From: Cycas panzhihuaensis
Taxonomy: Eukaryota > Cycadophyta
Reading direction: 5' to 3'
Length of the DNA stretch: 64,000 bases
NCBI GenBank assembly: GCA_023213395.1
Contig: CM041465.1
Location: forward strand, 80,545,741 to 80,609,740
Below the pieces are notes generated by a model that made no database searches, was not told the DNA's origin, and was given only the letters and a program-made list of their open reading frames with translations. The translations under genes and the position numbers were made by a program. Below are positions 47,341 through 57,860 of this stretch, piece by piece (the stretch's first letter is position 1; every line of letters begins with the position of its first letter).

Positions 47341-47740
47341 TAAGGGGGAGAATGTTGGGGTTAATGCTCATCACCCCTCTCCCACCTTCCAACCAAGAGT
47401 GCACACCTCACTCTTATCAATTTACACATGTAGGTGCTCATATATAAAGCTAAGTATAAGGTAAGTTTGATTTGATTTAAGTTAATTTGAGTTAAGTTAA
47501 GTTATTATTTATTATTATTTAAATTTTAGGGGTTGAGGAGTTTCCCTCCTCCCCCAAACTATATATTTTAAGGGGTGTGCAACCATGGTGTCTTTAGACA
47601 TCATCTACTTTTATACATTTATAATGCTCTCTCTACAACAATGGATTGAATACAAAAGATCTTATGTATGCAGCAATGATGTATTGATCTATGATTATTT
47701 GTTTATGTTCTACCATGTTCTCCATGATTATTTTCCTACA
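47338..47740 (+). repeat. Family C polypurine tract and 3' LTR
   Basis: ATTAAGGGGGAGAA (47,339-47,352) then TGTTGGGGTTAATGCTCATC at 47,353, ending TTTTCCTACA at 47,740, followed by the CTAAC target repeat. Confidence 0.9.
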
Positions 47741-48130
47741 CTAACTAATTTATTAAAACGAGATTTACTCATATAGGATAAGATAACTAAGTAAAGTTTT
47801 AAATAATGTATGATTATTATTATAATTCTTAGTACCCTCAACTTCTCAAAACCCTTCACCTTAGAATGTGATACATTAAGAACTAGAATAAGCATAGTCC
47901 TTGTGCAAGAAGGCCATCTTAATACATTTAAAAGTAGGAAATTAAACTCTCATGAATAGTTGATGTTTACAAATGATATAGAAATGTTGGAAATAATATA
48001 TACTTCAAATAATAGAGGTAGAACCTACTAGAGAGAAAATTCTTAATTTAAATTAAGCATTATATCCTCAAATACTTCCGTCATCAAAAGTAATTAACTT
48101 TAAAGCAATAACTATGGGCTAATCTTCCAT
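47741..48130 (+). pseudogene. Gypsy D: RT end and RNase H (right part)
   Basis: Continues the reading interrupted at 41,905: IIPLT joins NLLKRDLLI across the single CTAAC. Then NFSKPFTLECDTLRTRISIV at about 47,838, VLVQEGHLNTFKSRKLNSHE and KHYILKYFRHQK, the usual gypsy RNase H order. Ends in unassigned AT-rich sequence. Confidence 0.8.
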
Positions 48131-48825
48131 CTAATACATAGTGTTCATACTTTATATGCATATTTCATCTATTTATATTTCATTATATTATTTATTCATC
48201 AACTCATTTTTTAGTCTTAAGATCAAGTCATGTAATATTCATTACTTAGTATTTTTCTTTTCTGATGCATAATGTATAAGAGCTTAGTCTCTATACCTAA
48301 CAAGTGGCATTAAAGCTTAGTCTTAAATCTAATATATCATTATCTTTTATCATTGCTTTCACCATTATAGATTATTATAGGTTAAAGGAGAAAACATTTT
48401 TTGAAGTATAGATAACATGTGTATTTGCACCATCAACATAATTAGAGGAAATACTATACAACATTTTTTTAGTATAGATAACACATGTATTTTCACCATC
48501 AACATAACTAGAGTAAACACTGTCATAGAGGAGGAGTAGCCCCCTAATAATATATCCATCAATCATCTAAATCAACTATAAATTCACTATGTGATCATAA
48601 AAAACCTCACTTCTCAAAGACCATTAAAATGCATAGTAAAAAAAAATAATTATAATTCTTATAACTTTTTTGGTCAAAACATTAAAGGTATATTCATAGA
48701 ATTTTCTAATTTTAATTTTTTTGATAGAAAAGCCCTCCTTTTAATAAATTTATTTTTGTGATGAATAGATATATACCTTTTAATAAATAATACATGCATG
48801 CACACACACGCACGCATACACACAC

Positions 48826-48861
<36 letters not shown>

Positions 48862-48990
48862 TTGAGCTAGCAACTTGCTTGACCAAATTTTCATGGTAAT
48901 ATAAGATAATATTAGAATAATGTAGTTCATGCTTCACGAGGCAAAGTGGTAATGCATATTTATGAAATTAATCTTTTTATAATGGTATTT
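48131..48990. other. Unassigned AT-rich stretch with CA/TA microsatellite
   Basis: Apart from the 66-bp repeat and a (CA)n then (TA)n tract at 48,801-48,859, nothing was recognised. The minus-strand open frame crossing the TA tract is an artefact of the repeat. Confidence 0.5.
48393..48524. repeat. Two-copy 66-bp direct repeat
   Basis: AGTATAGATAACA..TGTATTT starts at 48,405 and again at 48,471. Both units include ACCATCAACATAA and TAGAG.AAA.ACT. About 85-90% alike by eye. It lies in sequence with no assigned element. Confidence 0.85.
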
Positions 48991-49196
48991 TGTGATGGGT
49001 CCCACACATAGCCAAGTTATGTATTATAAAGACACACTTAAGGTATCATATTAACACATTGATGTAACAAAATTTTTATGGTCTTAATTCAAGTTAAGGT
49101 ACCTTAATAATAACATTATAATCATGGTGTTTATTGTTATTTTTATCTATAGATATTATTTTCTATCAATTTTATTTTTCTATACGGTATTAGAGC
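48991..49196 (+). repeat. Possible copia LTR end followed by PBS
   Basis: ACGGTATTAGAGCTAAGG at 49,184-49,201 resembles an initiator-Met PBS. TGTGATGGGTCCCACACATA at 48,991 could be the LTR start, giving about 195 bp. No second LTR or following gag was found, so this is tentative. Confidence 0.3.
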
Positions 49197-49201
49197 TAAG
49201 G

Positions 49202-50025
49202 TTAATTTTAAACTGAAGGTGAAATATTAGTGCCTCAATAGGAGGATTTGACTTATTATAGATTTATTGTTATTAAGGTGTTTACTAGTTCTATGAGTTA
49301 GAGATTAAAATTTGCTTGACATATTAGAAATTTGCTAGTGTTAGTTGTAGAGATATTATCTGTGGGTTTGTAATTGTACAAGATGAAATCCCTATTTATG
49401 GTTATGTTTGTTATTGTAGATTTGTGTTGGTGGTTAAAAAACCCTAATTGTGTGTTGTATAAGGAAGAGACTATTAAGGTGACTTCAACCACTATGTGTG
49501 TGTCCCTACACCTATGTGTGGGTTAGTTGTGTGAGGTACATACTTATGTTGGCATGGTTAACCTACCTATAATATTATTATGTGTTTTTCCAGTGGTGTT
49601 TATGTCACCCCAAGCAAGCTCAAAATTTTCGTGGTTTGTTGTTTATGTATCTTTGTTTTTGTTTCCCTCCATATGTTACCTATTATTATGGATTATATTC
49701 ATGTGGTGTATTATTCATTTGTTCACATTGAACTCTGTTGTATACTATCATCATTATTACATTACTACCCAAGCTTCATTGTAGAGATATTATGTGATTT
49801 ATGTCTATTGTTTTAATTTAGATGAGTTGCCCAAGTTCAAAATAAATTTAATTAACTAGTTCTTTTATCTTCAAGCTATCCTTCATGATAATTTTAATTA
49901 AATGCAACCAATCTTTGACTCATTTCATCAATTAATCTCTATAAATTTAATTTTTATTTATCATTATTCTCTATTTGTGTGACCTCTTTAGGAGATCACA
50001 TCAACTTAGTTTAATACTTCTATTA
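49202..50025. other. No recognisable feature
   Basis: AT-rich. Plus-strand open frames at 49,527-49,816 overlap in two frames, are hydrophobic by composition and match no family pattern. Confidence 0.4.
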
Positions 50026-50370
50026 TTATTATTAGAATTAATGTTTATACATTAATATATGTGTAATGTTATAATAAGAGTTTATTTATATATTTAATTA
50101 TTATATTAAAAGTTTGATAAATGGAATGTTGTCCATTACAATGAACTTTATATTACTACTCTCGTTAAAATTTTACGAGGTGCTTCACATATTTTTCTAG
50201 GGAAGACAAAGAAGAGAGAGAGAGAGAGAGAGAGAGAGATGAGATCTTAATAAAACCTGTGTATTATATATTTTGACATATATATAGGGGTTTTTCACCT
50301 ATCCACATGTTGTGCAATATCGTTATATGATTTATGCATTATATCTCTCATTTATAGTCCCTCTCTAACA
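50026..50370 (+). repeat. copia A-like 5' LTR (left end approximate)
   Basis: The right part (AGGGGTTTTTCACCTATCCA, 50,286-50,305) aligns with GGGGTTTTTCACCTGTCAA in the LTR at 32,500-32,944. It ends CTCTCTAACA at 50,370. The left end is placed at TTATTAGAATTAATG by analogy with TATTAGGAATATTAAT. Confidence 0.6.
50213..50239. repeat. (AG)n microsatellite
   Basis: About 13 AG units inside the LTR; not seen in the other family A LTRs. Confidence 0.95.
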
Positions 50371-50382
50371 TGTTATCATAGT
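50371..50382 (+). promoter_or_regulatory. Primer binding site of copia A
   Basis: TGTTATCATAGT, a decayed TGGTATCAGAGC, abutting the LTR end. Confidence 0.6.
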
Positions 50383-52190
50383 AGGAATATTAAATAAAAC
50401 TTGGCTTGCATAGATAAAACTAGGTTACTTATGTTATTGACTGCATTGAGAAAGGTCTAGTCCCTTTATTAGATCAAAGATCTAAGCATTCTAGATGAAC
50501 CCATAGACCCTACTTTAGAAATGTTAAAAATGTAAATGATCAATCCAGATAGCCCTTAAATGCAAGTAGTAATAGAAAGGAAGAAGGAGCAGATGATATT
50601 GAGAGCACCCAAAAGAAGAACCATTCCCAAAAGAGGTGTCCATTACTCCCTCAAGGCCTATATCATATGCATCATTCCAGTTATCATGCTAAAGATTCAT
50701 AAGATACCCATAGAATTATTAGCTATTATTTAATGGTAATATTAAATATTTATTATAGCCTTGTATCACACATGAACTTATAAGAGAGCCTAAATTTTTG
50801 TGTGGTAAAATCGATTACAAAAGTCATGGGGACCACATCTACTATGATAAGCTACTAGAACGTGAGGAGAAGCTGAAGAAGTATGTCCATGAGGTAAAGT
50901 AACTCTAAAATACATCTGTGCCATTATTAAAACCTCATACATTATTGTCATCTCTATAAAATAGTTGAGAAGATGAATTCTTTAATGCTATAGGACAAAG
51001 ACTCCATTAATAGAGGATGAAAACAACTGATGCAAAACTTCACCATTTGTTGGCTCTCACATCACACAGATGAAAATGCCATTCAGTGTAGCTCTAAATC
51101 ATTATATACATTCACACAAAGAAATCCTCTATGCCACCATAACTACAACATACATAAATACGTTTTGAGAGAAATATTGATTATAACCCTATGTATAGAG
51201 TAAATTATTTCATTCTTATGTTTTTTTTGGAATTTAGTAGATTTGTAAAGTTTACCAGATTCTATGTAATATTTTGACATTTGACAAAATAATTTATTTT
51301 GGCTAATTTCAATTTCAGATCTACAACTCCCTTGTCTTTAACCCTCAGTCATATTAAGCCCCCCATATGACCATATTTATTCATGTAAAAGGGGTTTAAC
51401 CCCATATGTTTTAGCCCTCCCCCATTTCGTTAAGGAGTAACCTATATAGTTTTAGCAATAACTTGACTGTTTGGAGTCCAAATTTAGAACTCAAAGTTGT
51501 ATTAGATTCTTGACTCAAAGACATTTATTTTAACTAGTTATTTGAGTATTTTTTAAGCTATTTTAAGGGGTGAATCTATGTCTAAAATCAACAATATGGA
51601 TTGCAACCAAGGTAAGTGCATATATATAACTTTAATTATTAATTTTCTTTATATTTTATTAATATTTTAAATTCAATTTAATACCTTGATGATCAATTGT
51701 TAAATTTATAAATTAATAGCATTATTTCCTTCCTTTTTTATAAGCAAATCACTTAATTCATTAGCATTTAATGTGGTTATTATTCTAATTTTATTTACTT
51801 TTAAATAAGTTTATAATTTATATAATGTTCTTATAACTTTAACTTAATATTTAATATTTATCTTTCTAAATATATTTTAATAAATAATTATGATTAAAAG
51901 GGATAACCAACCCCATTTTCTTTTTTAAATTACACAATCTATTTTTTTAAATATTATTGTATCTTTATTTTTATTAATTTAACCTTGTTATACTTTAATT
52001 TAAAAATGAAATTGTTGTGACAATATTCATTCTTTTATATTTCATGTTTATCGCTTAATATAATAATTATTTTAACTTGAAAGTTTATTTAGTCATACAA
52101 CTTATCTTTTTATTTTTTATTAAAGAGGATCTCTAAATTATATTAGATTATTTTCCCAAAATTACTTTTATGCCTAGGGCCATCCTCTTT
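50383..52190 (+). other. copia A leader
   Basis: About 1.8 kb between PBS and gag. Around 51,350-51,590 it resembles parts of the leader at 58,600-59,050 (AT-rich, with AAGGGGTTTAACCCC-like and TTTTTAAGCTATTTTAAGG-like phrases). No gene was recognised. Confidence 0.5.
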
Positions 52191-53160
52191 ACCCAAATTC
52201 CAATTCTAAATGGCTTAAATTATGCTAACTAGAAAGTCAAAGCATCTGACTAGCTTAAACAATAAAAGCTATGGTAGTATGTGATAGGGGAATTCAAAAA
52301 AAATATAGATATAACATCAGGTACATATATGGTCTATCTAATGAATAGTGATGGAGCCCTATGAACCATCTAAACCTCTCTCTTATTAAATATTCATAGG
52401 CAATTCATTGATTTAGATGAACTTGCCACTATTTGGGAAAAGTTAAAAGAAAAGTATAATAAAGTAGAAATTAGTCAAATTTCCATGCTTGATCAAAAAA
52501 TGTTTAACTTAAAAAGTAATATTTTTTCTAGATTTAAGGACTTTTTATACAATCTTCAACTCATAAATATAAATCTAAGAAACTATACTAAAATAATTAA
52601 GAAAGGTAATGAAACTTTAACTATATCCCATGCAAAAGATGATGATATACTTGTTTGTCTTGCTATCAATAAACTTCTAAAGTCTTTGAACTAGTATAAA
52701 ATTGTTAAACAGTAGTGTGGGAACCCCCCTATTACTTTTGATTAGCTTACAAATCAATTGGTTAAATAATAGTCTATGCTATTTTAAATTGGAGAAATCA
52801 AATATCTTTCTCAAGCTCTTTTCAACAACACTAAGCCACAAAATATATTAAAAAATTAAAATAATTATAATAACCATCCTAAACCTCAAAATTATTATAG
52901 AGGTCATCTTTCAAATAATAATTATAATTAAAATTCTAATTATTCTAAAACATCTAAAAACTAAAACTCACATTCAATACCTAGGTATTTATATCAAATA
53001 AAAAATATTTCTAAACTACATTATAATTGTGTATGTTGCCATAAAAAGGGGCATACTATAGATGTTTGTAGAAATATGTTAGCATCTAAAACTTGGAAAG
53101 CTTTAAAAGGGATTTACTCACTATCCTATGATTCCCTAACCAGTTCTACTTTTACTTTTT
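52191..53160 (+). pseudogene. copia A gag with intact zinc knuckle
   Basis: DELATIWEKLKEKYNKVEIS at about 52,417 leads into a 69-codon open stretch (52,485-52,694; MLDQKMFNLKSNIFSRFKDF). The nucleocapsid box CVCCHKKGHTIDVC at about 53,030 keeps all metal ligands (CX2CX4HX4C). Asn-rich spacer between. Several stops elsewhere. Confidence 0.78.
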
Positions 53161-54800
53161 AGGCATCTACCAAACTACCATATTTCTGGATATTAGATTT
53201 TGGTGCTTCTCATCATATAATGGGACATCGAGAGTATTTATTTAGTTATCAACCAAGTTCTAATTTTTAAAGAAAAAATCTCTTTTGGTAGTGGTTCTAA
53301 ACTAAAAGTTAAAAGAATATGTTATATAACCTTAAAAAATGGTTTTATTAATGATGTATTTTATGTTCTGAGATTGTTACCTAACTTACTATCAATTTAT
53401 TAGATTTGCCAAAAAACCTTATAGTATAATTCTAGAAAGATAAGTTTGTTATTAAATAATCATTCAATAAATTTAAACCTATTGCCTTTAGACCTACTAA
53501 TCTAAAAATAGGTCTTTATAGTTTGACAAATTTAACTCGTTCAAAATATAAACCATTTACTTCATTTATAACTTAGTCTGATCCTACCAGTAGGTTATGG
53601 CATGCATGTTTTGGCCATACGAGCTATGGCAAACTAGATTTCTTAAACCAACATGACATGGTTTATGGTTTTTCTGCTTTATCTATCATCTATGGTCTTT
53701 GTAAAGCCTATATTTTAAACAAATAACACATGGATCCCTTCCCTCATCATACTATATTTCTAGAAAAATCATTGTTCAAGCTTATTCATTTAGACATCTG
53801 TGGTCCTTTTCAAATACCCTCATATTTTGGTAGTAGATATTTTGTAACCTTTATTAATGATTTCTTTAAAAAATATTTGGTATATATACTAAAGAATCAA
53901 AGTGAAGTTTTTGATATTTTTGTGGAATTTAAAACTTTAGTTGAAAACTAATTCAATCCTAAAATTAAAACTTTTAGATTAGAGAATGCTAAAGAGTATT
54001 TAAGCAATGAATTTACATCCTTTTGTAAAAAGAATAAAATGTAATTTTAAAATTCAATCGATTATACTCTTTAGCAAAATGGTGTTGCTAAATATAAAAA
54101 TCATACATTAGTAGAAATGAGTATATGTATGTTACATGCAAAAAATCTAGATCTAAAATTATGGACTAAAGTTATAGCTTGCTCTAATTATCTATTGAAT
54201 AAATTACTAACTAAAGCTCTAAATAATATTATGCTAGAACGAAAATTATTTGGATGTAAACCTTTAGTAAAACACGCGAGAGTATTTAAAAGCATTACTT
54301 AGGTATATGTTTCTAAAGAGGAACATTAAAAGCTTGATCTAAGAAGCTAAAGGTTTATCTTCATTAGTTATAATAAAGAAAGTAAAGCTTATTGATTGTT
54401 AGATCCTATTATGTATATTATTTCAATTAGGTGTGATGTTAAATTTGATGAAGAAGGATCTTTATCAAAATCTAATTCTAATCAAATTCTTTATGTTGAG
54501 GATATTTTAATTAATACTATTTCATCTAATTCTTTAGAAAGGTAGGTTGAAAATAAAGTTATTTGAAGCCTAGCAATACAAGTTCAAAACTAGACTTTAA
54601 CAAAAATAGATAAATCTAATTTACTATTATTTTCAAATCAACCTCTTAAAAGTAAAAAACCAAAGTGGGTTCAAGAAACCCTTTTAGTAGTTGGTATTGA
54701 TACTAGTTATTATTCAAATACCAAGAAAACTAGATCCTAAAAATTATAAGCTAAATTTGCCTTGATGGTTAAAGTAATAGCTAGTAATAATCTTAAAACT
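53161..54800 (+). pseudogene. copia A protease and integrase (first duplication unit)
   Basis: Protease site YFWILDFGASHHIMGHREYL at about 53,180 (D-S-G reads D-F-G). Pre-integrase RLWHACFGHTSYGKLDFL at about 53,594. The integrase core starts LIHLDICGPFQIPSYFGSRY (53,780; Asp kept), and TFRLENAKEYLS replaces the usual RTDNGxEY, losing the second Asp. NGVAKYKNHTLVEM at about 54,080 stands where NGVAERxNRT is expected. A 61-codon open frame covers 54,117-54,302. Confidence 0.8.
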
Positions 54801-56397
54801 TTTTAGGAAGCTTGTAACAATCCAATATAGCAACAAGTCATGCAAGTTGAATATGAGGTTCTTCTAAAAAAATCTACTTGGGACTTAATACATCTTTCTT
54901 TAGGAAAAAAATTAGTAAAATATAAATGGGCCTATTGTACAAAATATAATTTTGAAGGAGCCATTGAAAAACACAAAGCATGCCTAGTAACAAAAGGTTT
55001 CTTAGAAGTAGATGGTATTGATTATACTAAAACCTTTACCCTAGTTATAAAAATGAATACTATTAATATTTTTATTACTGTTGCAACCATGTTTGGTTGG
55101 TCCTTTTTTAAATACCCTCATATTTTGGTAGTAGATATTTTGTATCTTTTATTAATGCTTTCTTTAGAAAATATTGGGTATATATATGCTAAAGAATCAA
55201 AGGGAACTTTTTGATATTTTTGTTGAATTTAAAACTTTAGTTGAAAACTAATCCAATCCTAAAATTAAAAATTTTACATCAGAGAATGCTAAAGAGTCTT
55301 TAAGCAATGCATTTACATCCTTTTGTAAAAAGAATAGAATGTAATTTTAAAATTCAATTGGTTATACTCCTTAGCAAAATGGTGTTGCTAAACATAAAAA
55401 TCATACATTAATAGAAATGAGTAGATTTATATTATATGACAAAAAATCTAGATCTAAAATTATGGGCCAAAGATATAACTTTCTTTAATTATCTATTGAA
55501 TAAATTACTAACTAAAGCTCTAAACAATATTATGCTAGAACAAAAAGTGTTTGGATGTAAACCTTTAGTAAAACACCTGAGAGTATTTAGAAGCATTACT
55601 TGGGCACATGTTTGTAAAGAGGAACGTTAAAATCTTGATCTAAAAAGCTGAAGGTTTATCTTCATTGGCTATAATAAAGAAAGCGAACTTTATTAATTGT
55701 TAGATCCTATTATATGTATTATTTCAATTAGATATGATGTTAAATCTGATGAAGAAGGATCTTTATCAAAATTTAATTCTAATCAAATTCTTTTTGTTGA
55801 GGATATTTTAATTAATACTATTCCATCTAATTCTTTAGAAAGGTAGGTTGAAAATAAAGTCATTTAAAGCATAGCAATATAAGTTCAAAACTAGACTTTA
55901 ATAAAAATAGATAAATCTAATTTACTATTTTTTACAAATCAACCTCTTGAAAGTAAACAACCAAAGTAGGTTTAAGAAACTCTTTTAGTAGTTGGTATTA
56001 ATGATATTCATTATTCAAATACCAAGAAAACTAGATCCTAAAAATTATTAGCTAACTTTACCTTGATGGCTAAAGTAATAGCTAGTAATAATCTTAAAAC
56101 TTTTCAAGAAGATCGTAATAATCTAATATGGCAACAAGCCATGCAAGTTGAATATGAGGTTCTTCTAAAAAACTCTACTTGGGACTTAATACCTCTTTCT
56201 TTATGAAAAAGATTAATAGAATATAAATGGGTCTATTGTACAAAATATAATTTTGAAGGAGCTATTGAAAAACACAAAGCATACCTGGTAACAAAAGGTT
56301 TCTCAGAAGTAGATGGTATTAAGTATACTAAAACCTTTGCCCTAGTTATAAAAATGAATACTATTAAGATTTTTATTACTGTTACAGCCAAGTTTGG
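53802..56397 (+). repeat. Tandem duplication, two units of about 1.3 kb
   Basis: 53,802-55,099 and 55,100-56,397 align throughout; the phrase CATATTTTGGTAGTAGATAT starts at 53,821 and 55,119. The unit runs from integrase (after CTGTGG) to RT (TTTGGTTGG). The junction shares GGT with both parent ends. Units differ at roughly 8-9% of sampled positions, so the event is old and followed insertion. Confidence 0.92.
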
Positions 56398-57600
56398 TTG
56401 GTAAGTGCATCAGATGCATGTAAAATATATTTTTTTCAATGAAAATCTTGATGAAGAAATTTATATGTGCTAACTCCCTAGTTTTGTAATTGACTCTAAT
56501 CTTGTATGTAAACTTTAAAAATCTTTATATGGACATAAACAAGCCCCTAAAGCTTGGTATATCAAGATAGATAATTATCTTATTTAAAATGACTATACTA
56601 AATATATAAGTGATCCTAAACTTTACTTCAAATAAGAAAATAATAATATTGCTATTCTAATTTTATATGTTGATAATATTATCACCACTGGATCCTTACT
56701 TTCTAATATATTTCAATTAAAATCTATCCTTATGGATAAATTTAAAATTACTAACTTAGGCCTTCTTTATTACTTTCTGGGTTTACAAATTTATTAATCT
56801 AATTATTTAATTTATATATCTCAATATAAATATATACTCAACTTCATTAAAAAATTCAATATGAATAATTCTAAATCAGTTCATATTCCTTTATAATTAA
56901 GTGTCAAACTGTCAACTGATTATCAAACACCTCTTTATGAACTAACTTTATATCATCAACTAATTAGAAGTCTTATATCTCCAAACCATACATGTCTGGA
57001 TATTTGTTATGTTGTTGTTTTATGTTCTAGGTACATGTTAAAAACATATAAATCACACTAGAAAGTAGAAAATTATATCTTACAATATCTTTAAGGTATA
57101 ATTTGATATGGTTTAACTTATAATTATTATAACTCTAATCTTAACTTAATAGGTTATATTGATTTAGATTGGGTGGGTGACTCTGACAATCACAAGTCAA
57201 AAATTGGATATATTTTCTTTCTTGATTCTTCACTTATTACATTATTAAGTAAAAATATACAATCTATTATATTATCTATAATTAGAGATAAGTATTATGC
57301 ACTAGTAAAAACTAGTAAGGAGTCTTTCTAGATAAAATCATTATTAAATAAACTTAATTTATTTTCTATTTCCTCCATTTAAATAAAAGTAGATAATCAA
57401 GGTGCTATTTCAATTGCAACTAATCATGTAGCTCATTCTAAAACTAAATATATTGAATTACATTAGCTCTTTATTCATAATCTTGTTAATGATAATACTA
57501 TTAATTTTTTTAATTATCCCACAAATTTATAGATTACAAATATATTGATGAAGCCCCTAATTGAATCTAAGTTTATCAAGTTACATGAGTTATTAAGCGT
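54801..57600 (+). pseudogene. copia A RT and RNase H (with repeated integrase-RT segment)
   Basis: RT start MQVEYEVLLKKSTWDLIHLS (54,840) occurs again at about 56,140 after the duplication. Past the second unit, SLYGHKQAPKAWYIKIDNYL-like sequence (56,525) and ILILYVDNIITTG (about 56,655) show the catalytic box changed from YVDD to YVDN. SILMDKFKITNLGLLYYFL lies at 56,731. RNase H reads NLIGYIDLDWVGDSDNHKSK (about 57,145) and AHSKTKYIELH (about 57,435). The end is near 57,590. Numerous stops. Confidence 0.8.
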
Positions 57601-57642
57601 TAATCAATGCTAGATAATGTTCATTTAGATTATTAATATATG

Positions 57643-57860
57643 TGTTGTCATTGGGGCTCGTGGAGCCGATATTAGCCAACCCTAACTGAATTATTAATAT
57701 TTTTTAAATGGTATTTTTAAACATTGAAAGATGGTAGATATTGGGCTCTTGCCCAACTCCTATCTATATATACAAGGGCATAAGTCCCCTAGGTGTTCTT
57801 TGTATAATGTCTTTCTCCCTTTGACTCCTTCTCTCCTTTCATTTGACATTAGAGTCATAT
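57643..57860 (+). repeat. copia B 5' LTR (199 bp) and PBS
   Basis: TGTTGTCATTGGGGCTCGTG to TCTCCTTTCA (57,841), with CTATATATACAAGGG near 57,760 as TATA region. TTTGACATTAGAGTC (57,842-57,856) is a decayed initiator-Met PBS. Layout resembles the 232-bp minus-strand copia B LTR, and a copia B leader and gag follow. Confidence 0.55.

Larger units (their letters stand above)
41906..47740 (+). mobile_element. Complete family C retrotransposon (5,835 bp) with 5-bp target duplication
   Basis: 5' LTR 41,906-42,291, PBS from 42,292, about 4.3 kb without element-type coding sequence, gag at 46,590-47,340, polypurine tract, 3' LTR 47,353-47,740. CTAAC occurs immediately left (41,901-41,905) and right (47,741-47,745). 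The LTRs differ at roughly 8% of positions by eye. There is no protease, integrase or RT, so it is non-autonomous. Minus-strand host-like coding relics lie inside at 43.6-45.2 kb. Confidence 0.9.
50026..57600 (+). mobile_element. Ty1/copia family A element with internal duplication
   Basis: 5' LTR, PBS, about 1.8 kb leader, gag, zinc knuckle, protease, integrase, RT and RNase H in order, with a 1.3 kb tandem duplication from integrase into RT. No family A 3' LTR follows; a different LTR begins at 57,643. Related to the fragment at 31.5-32.9 kb. Confidence 0.8.

Noticed and set aside
48801-48859. CRISPR-like or satellite array
   Set aside because: Simple CA/TA microsatellite; no spaced repeats anywhere in the window resemble a CRISPR array, and the organism is a plant.
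49527-49816. Membrane-protein-like frames
   Set aside because: Two overlapping frames both look hydrophobic because of T-rich composition; no conserved pattern.
50560-50720. Possible host exon (AKRRTIPKRG-like reading) in the copia A leader
   Set aside because: Too short, no splice sites seen, and neighbouring frames are equally plausible.
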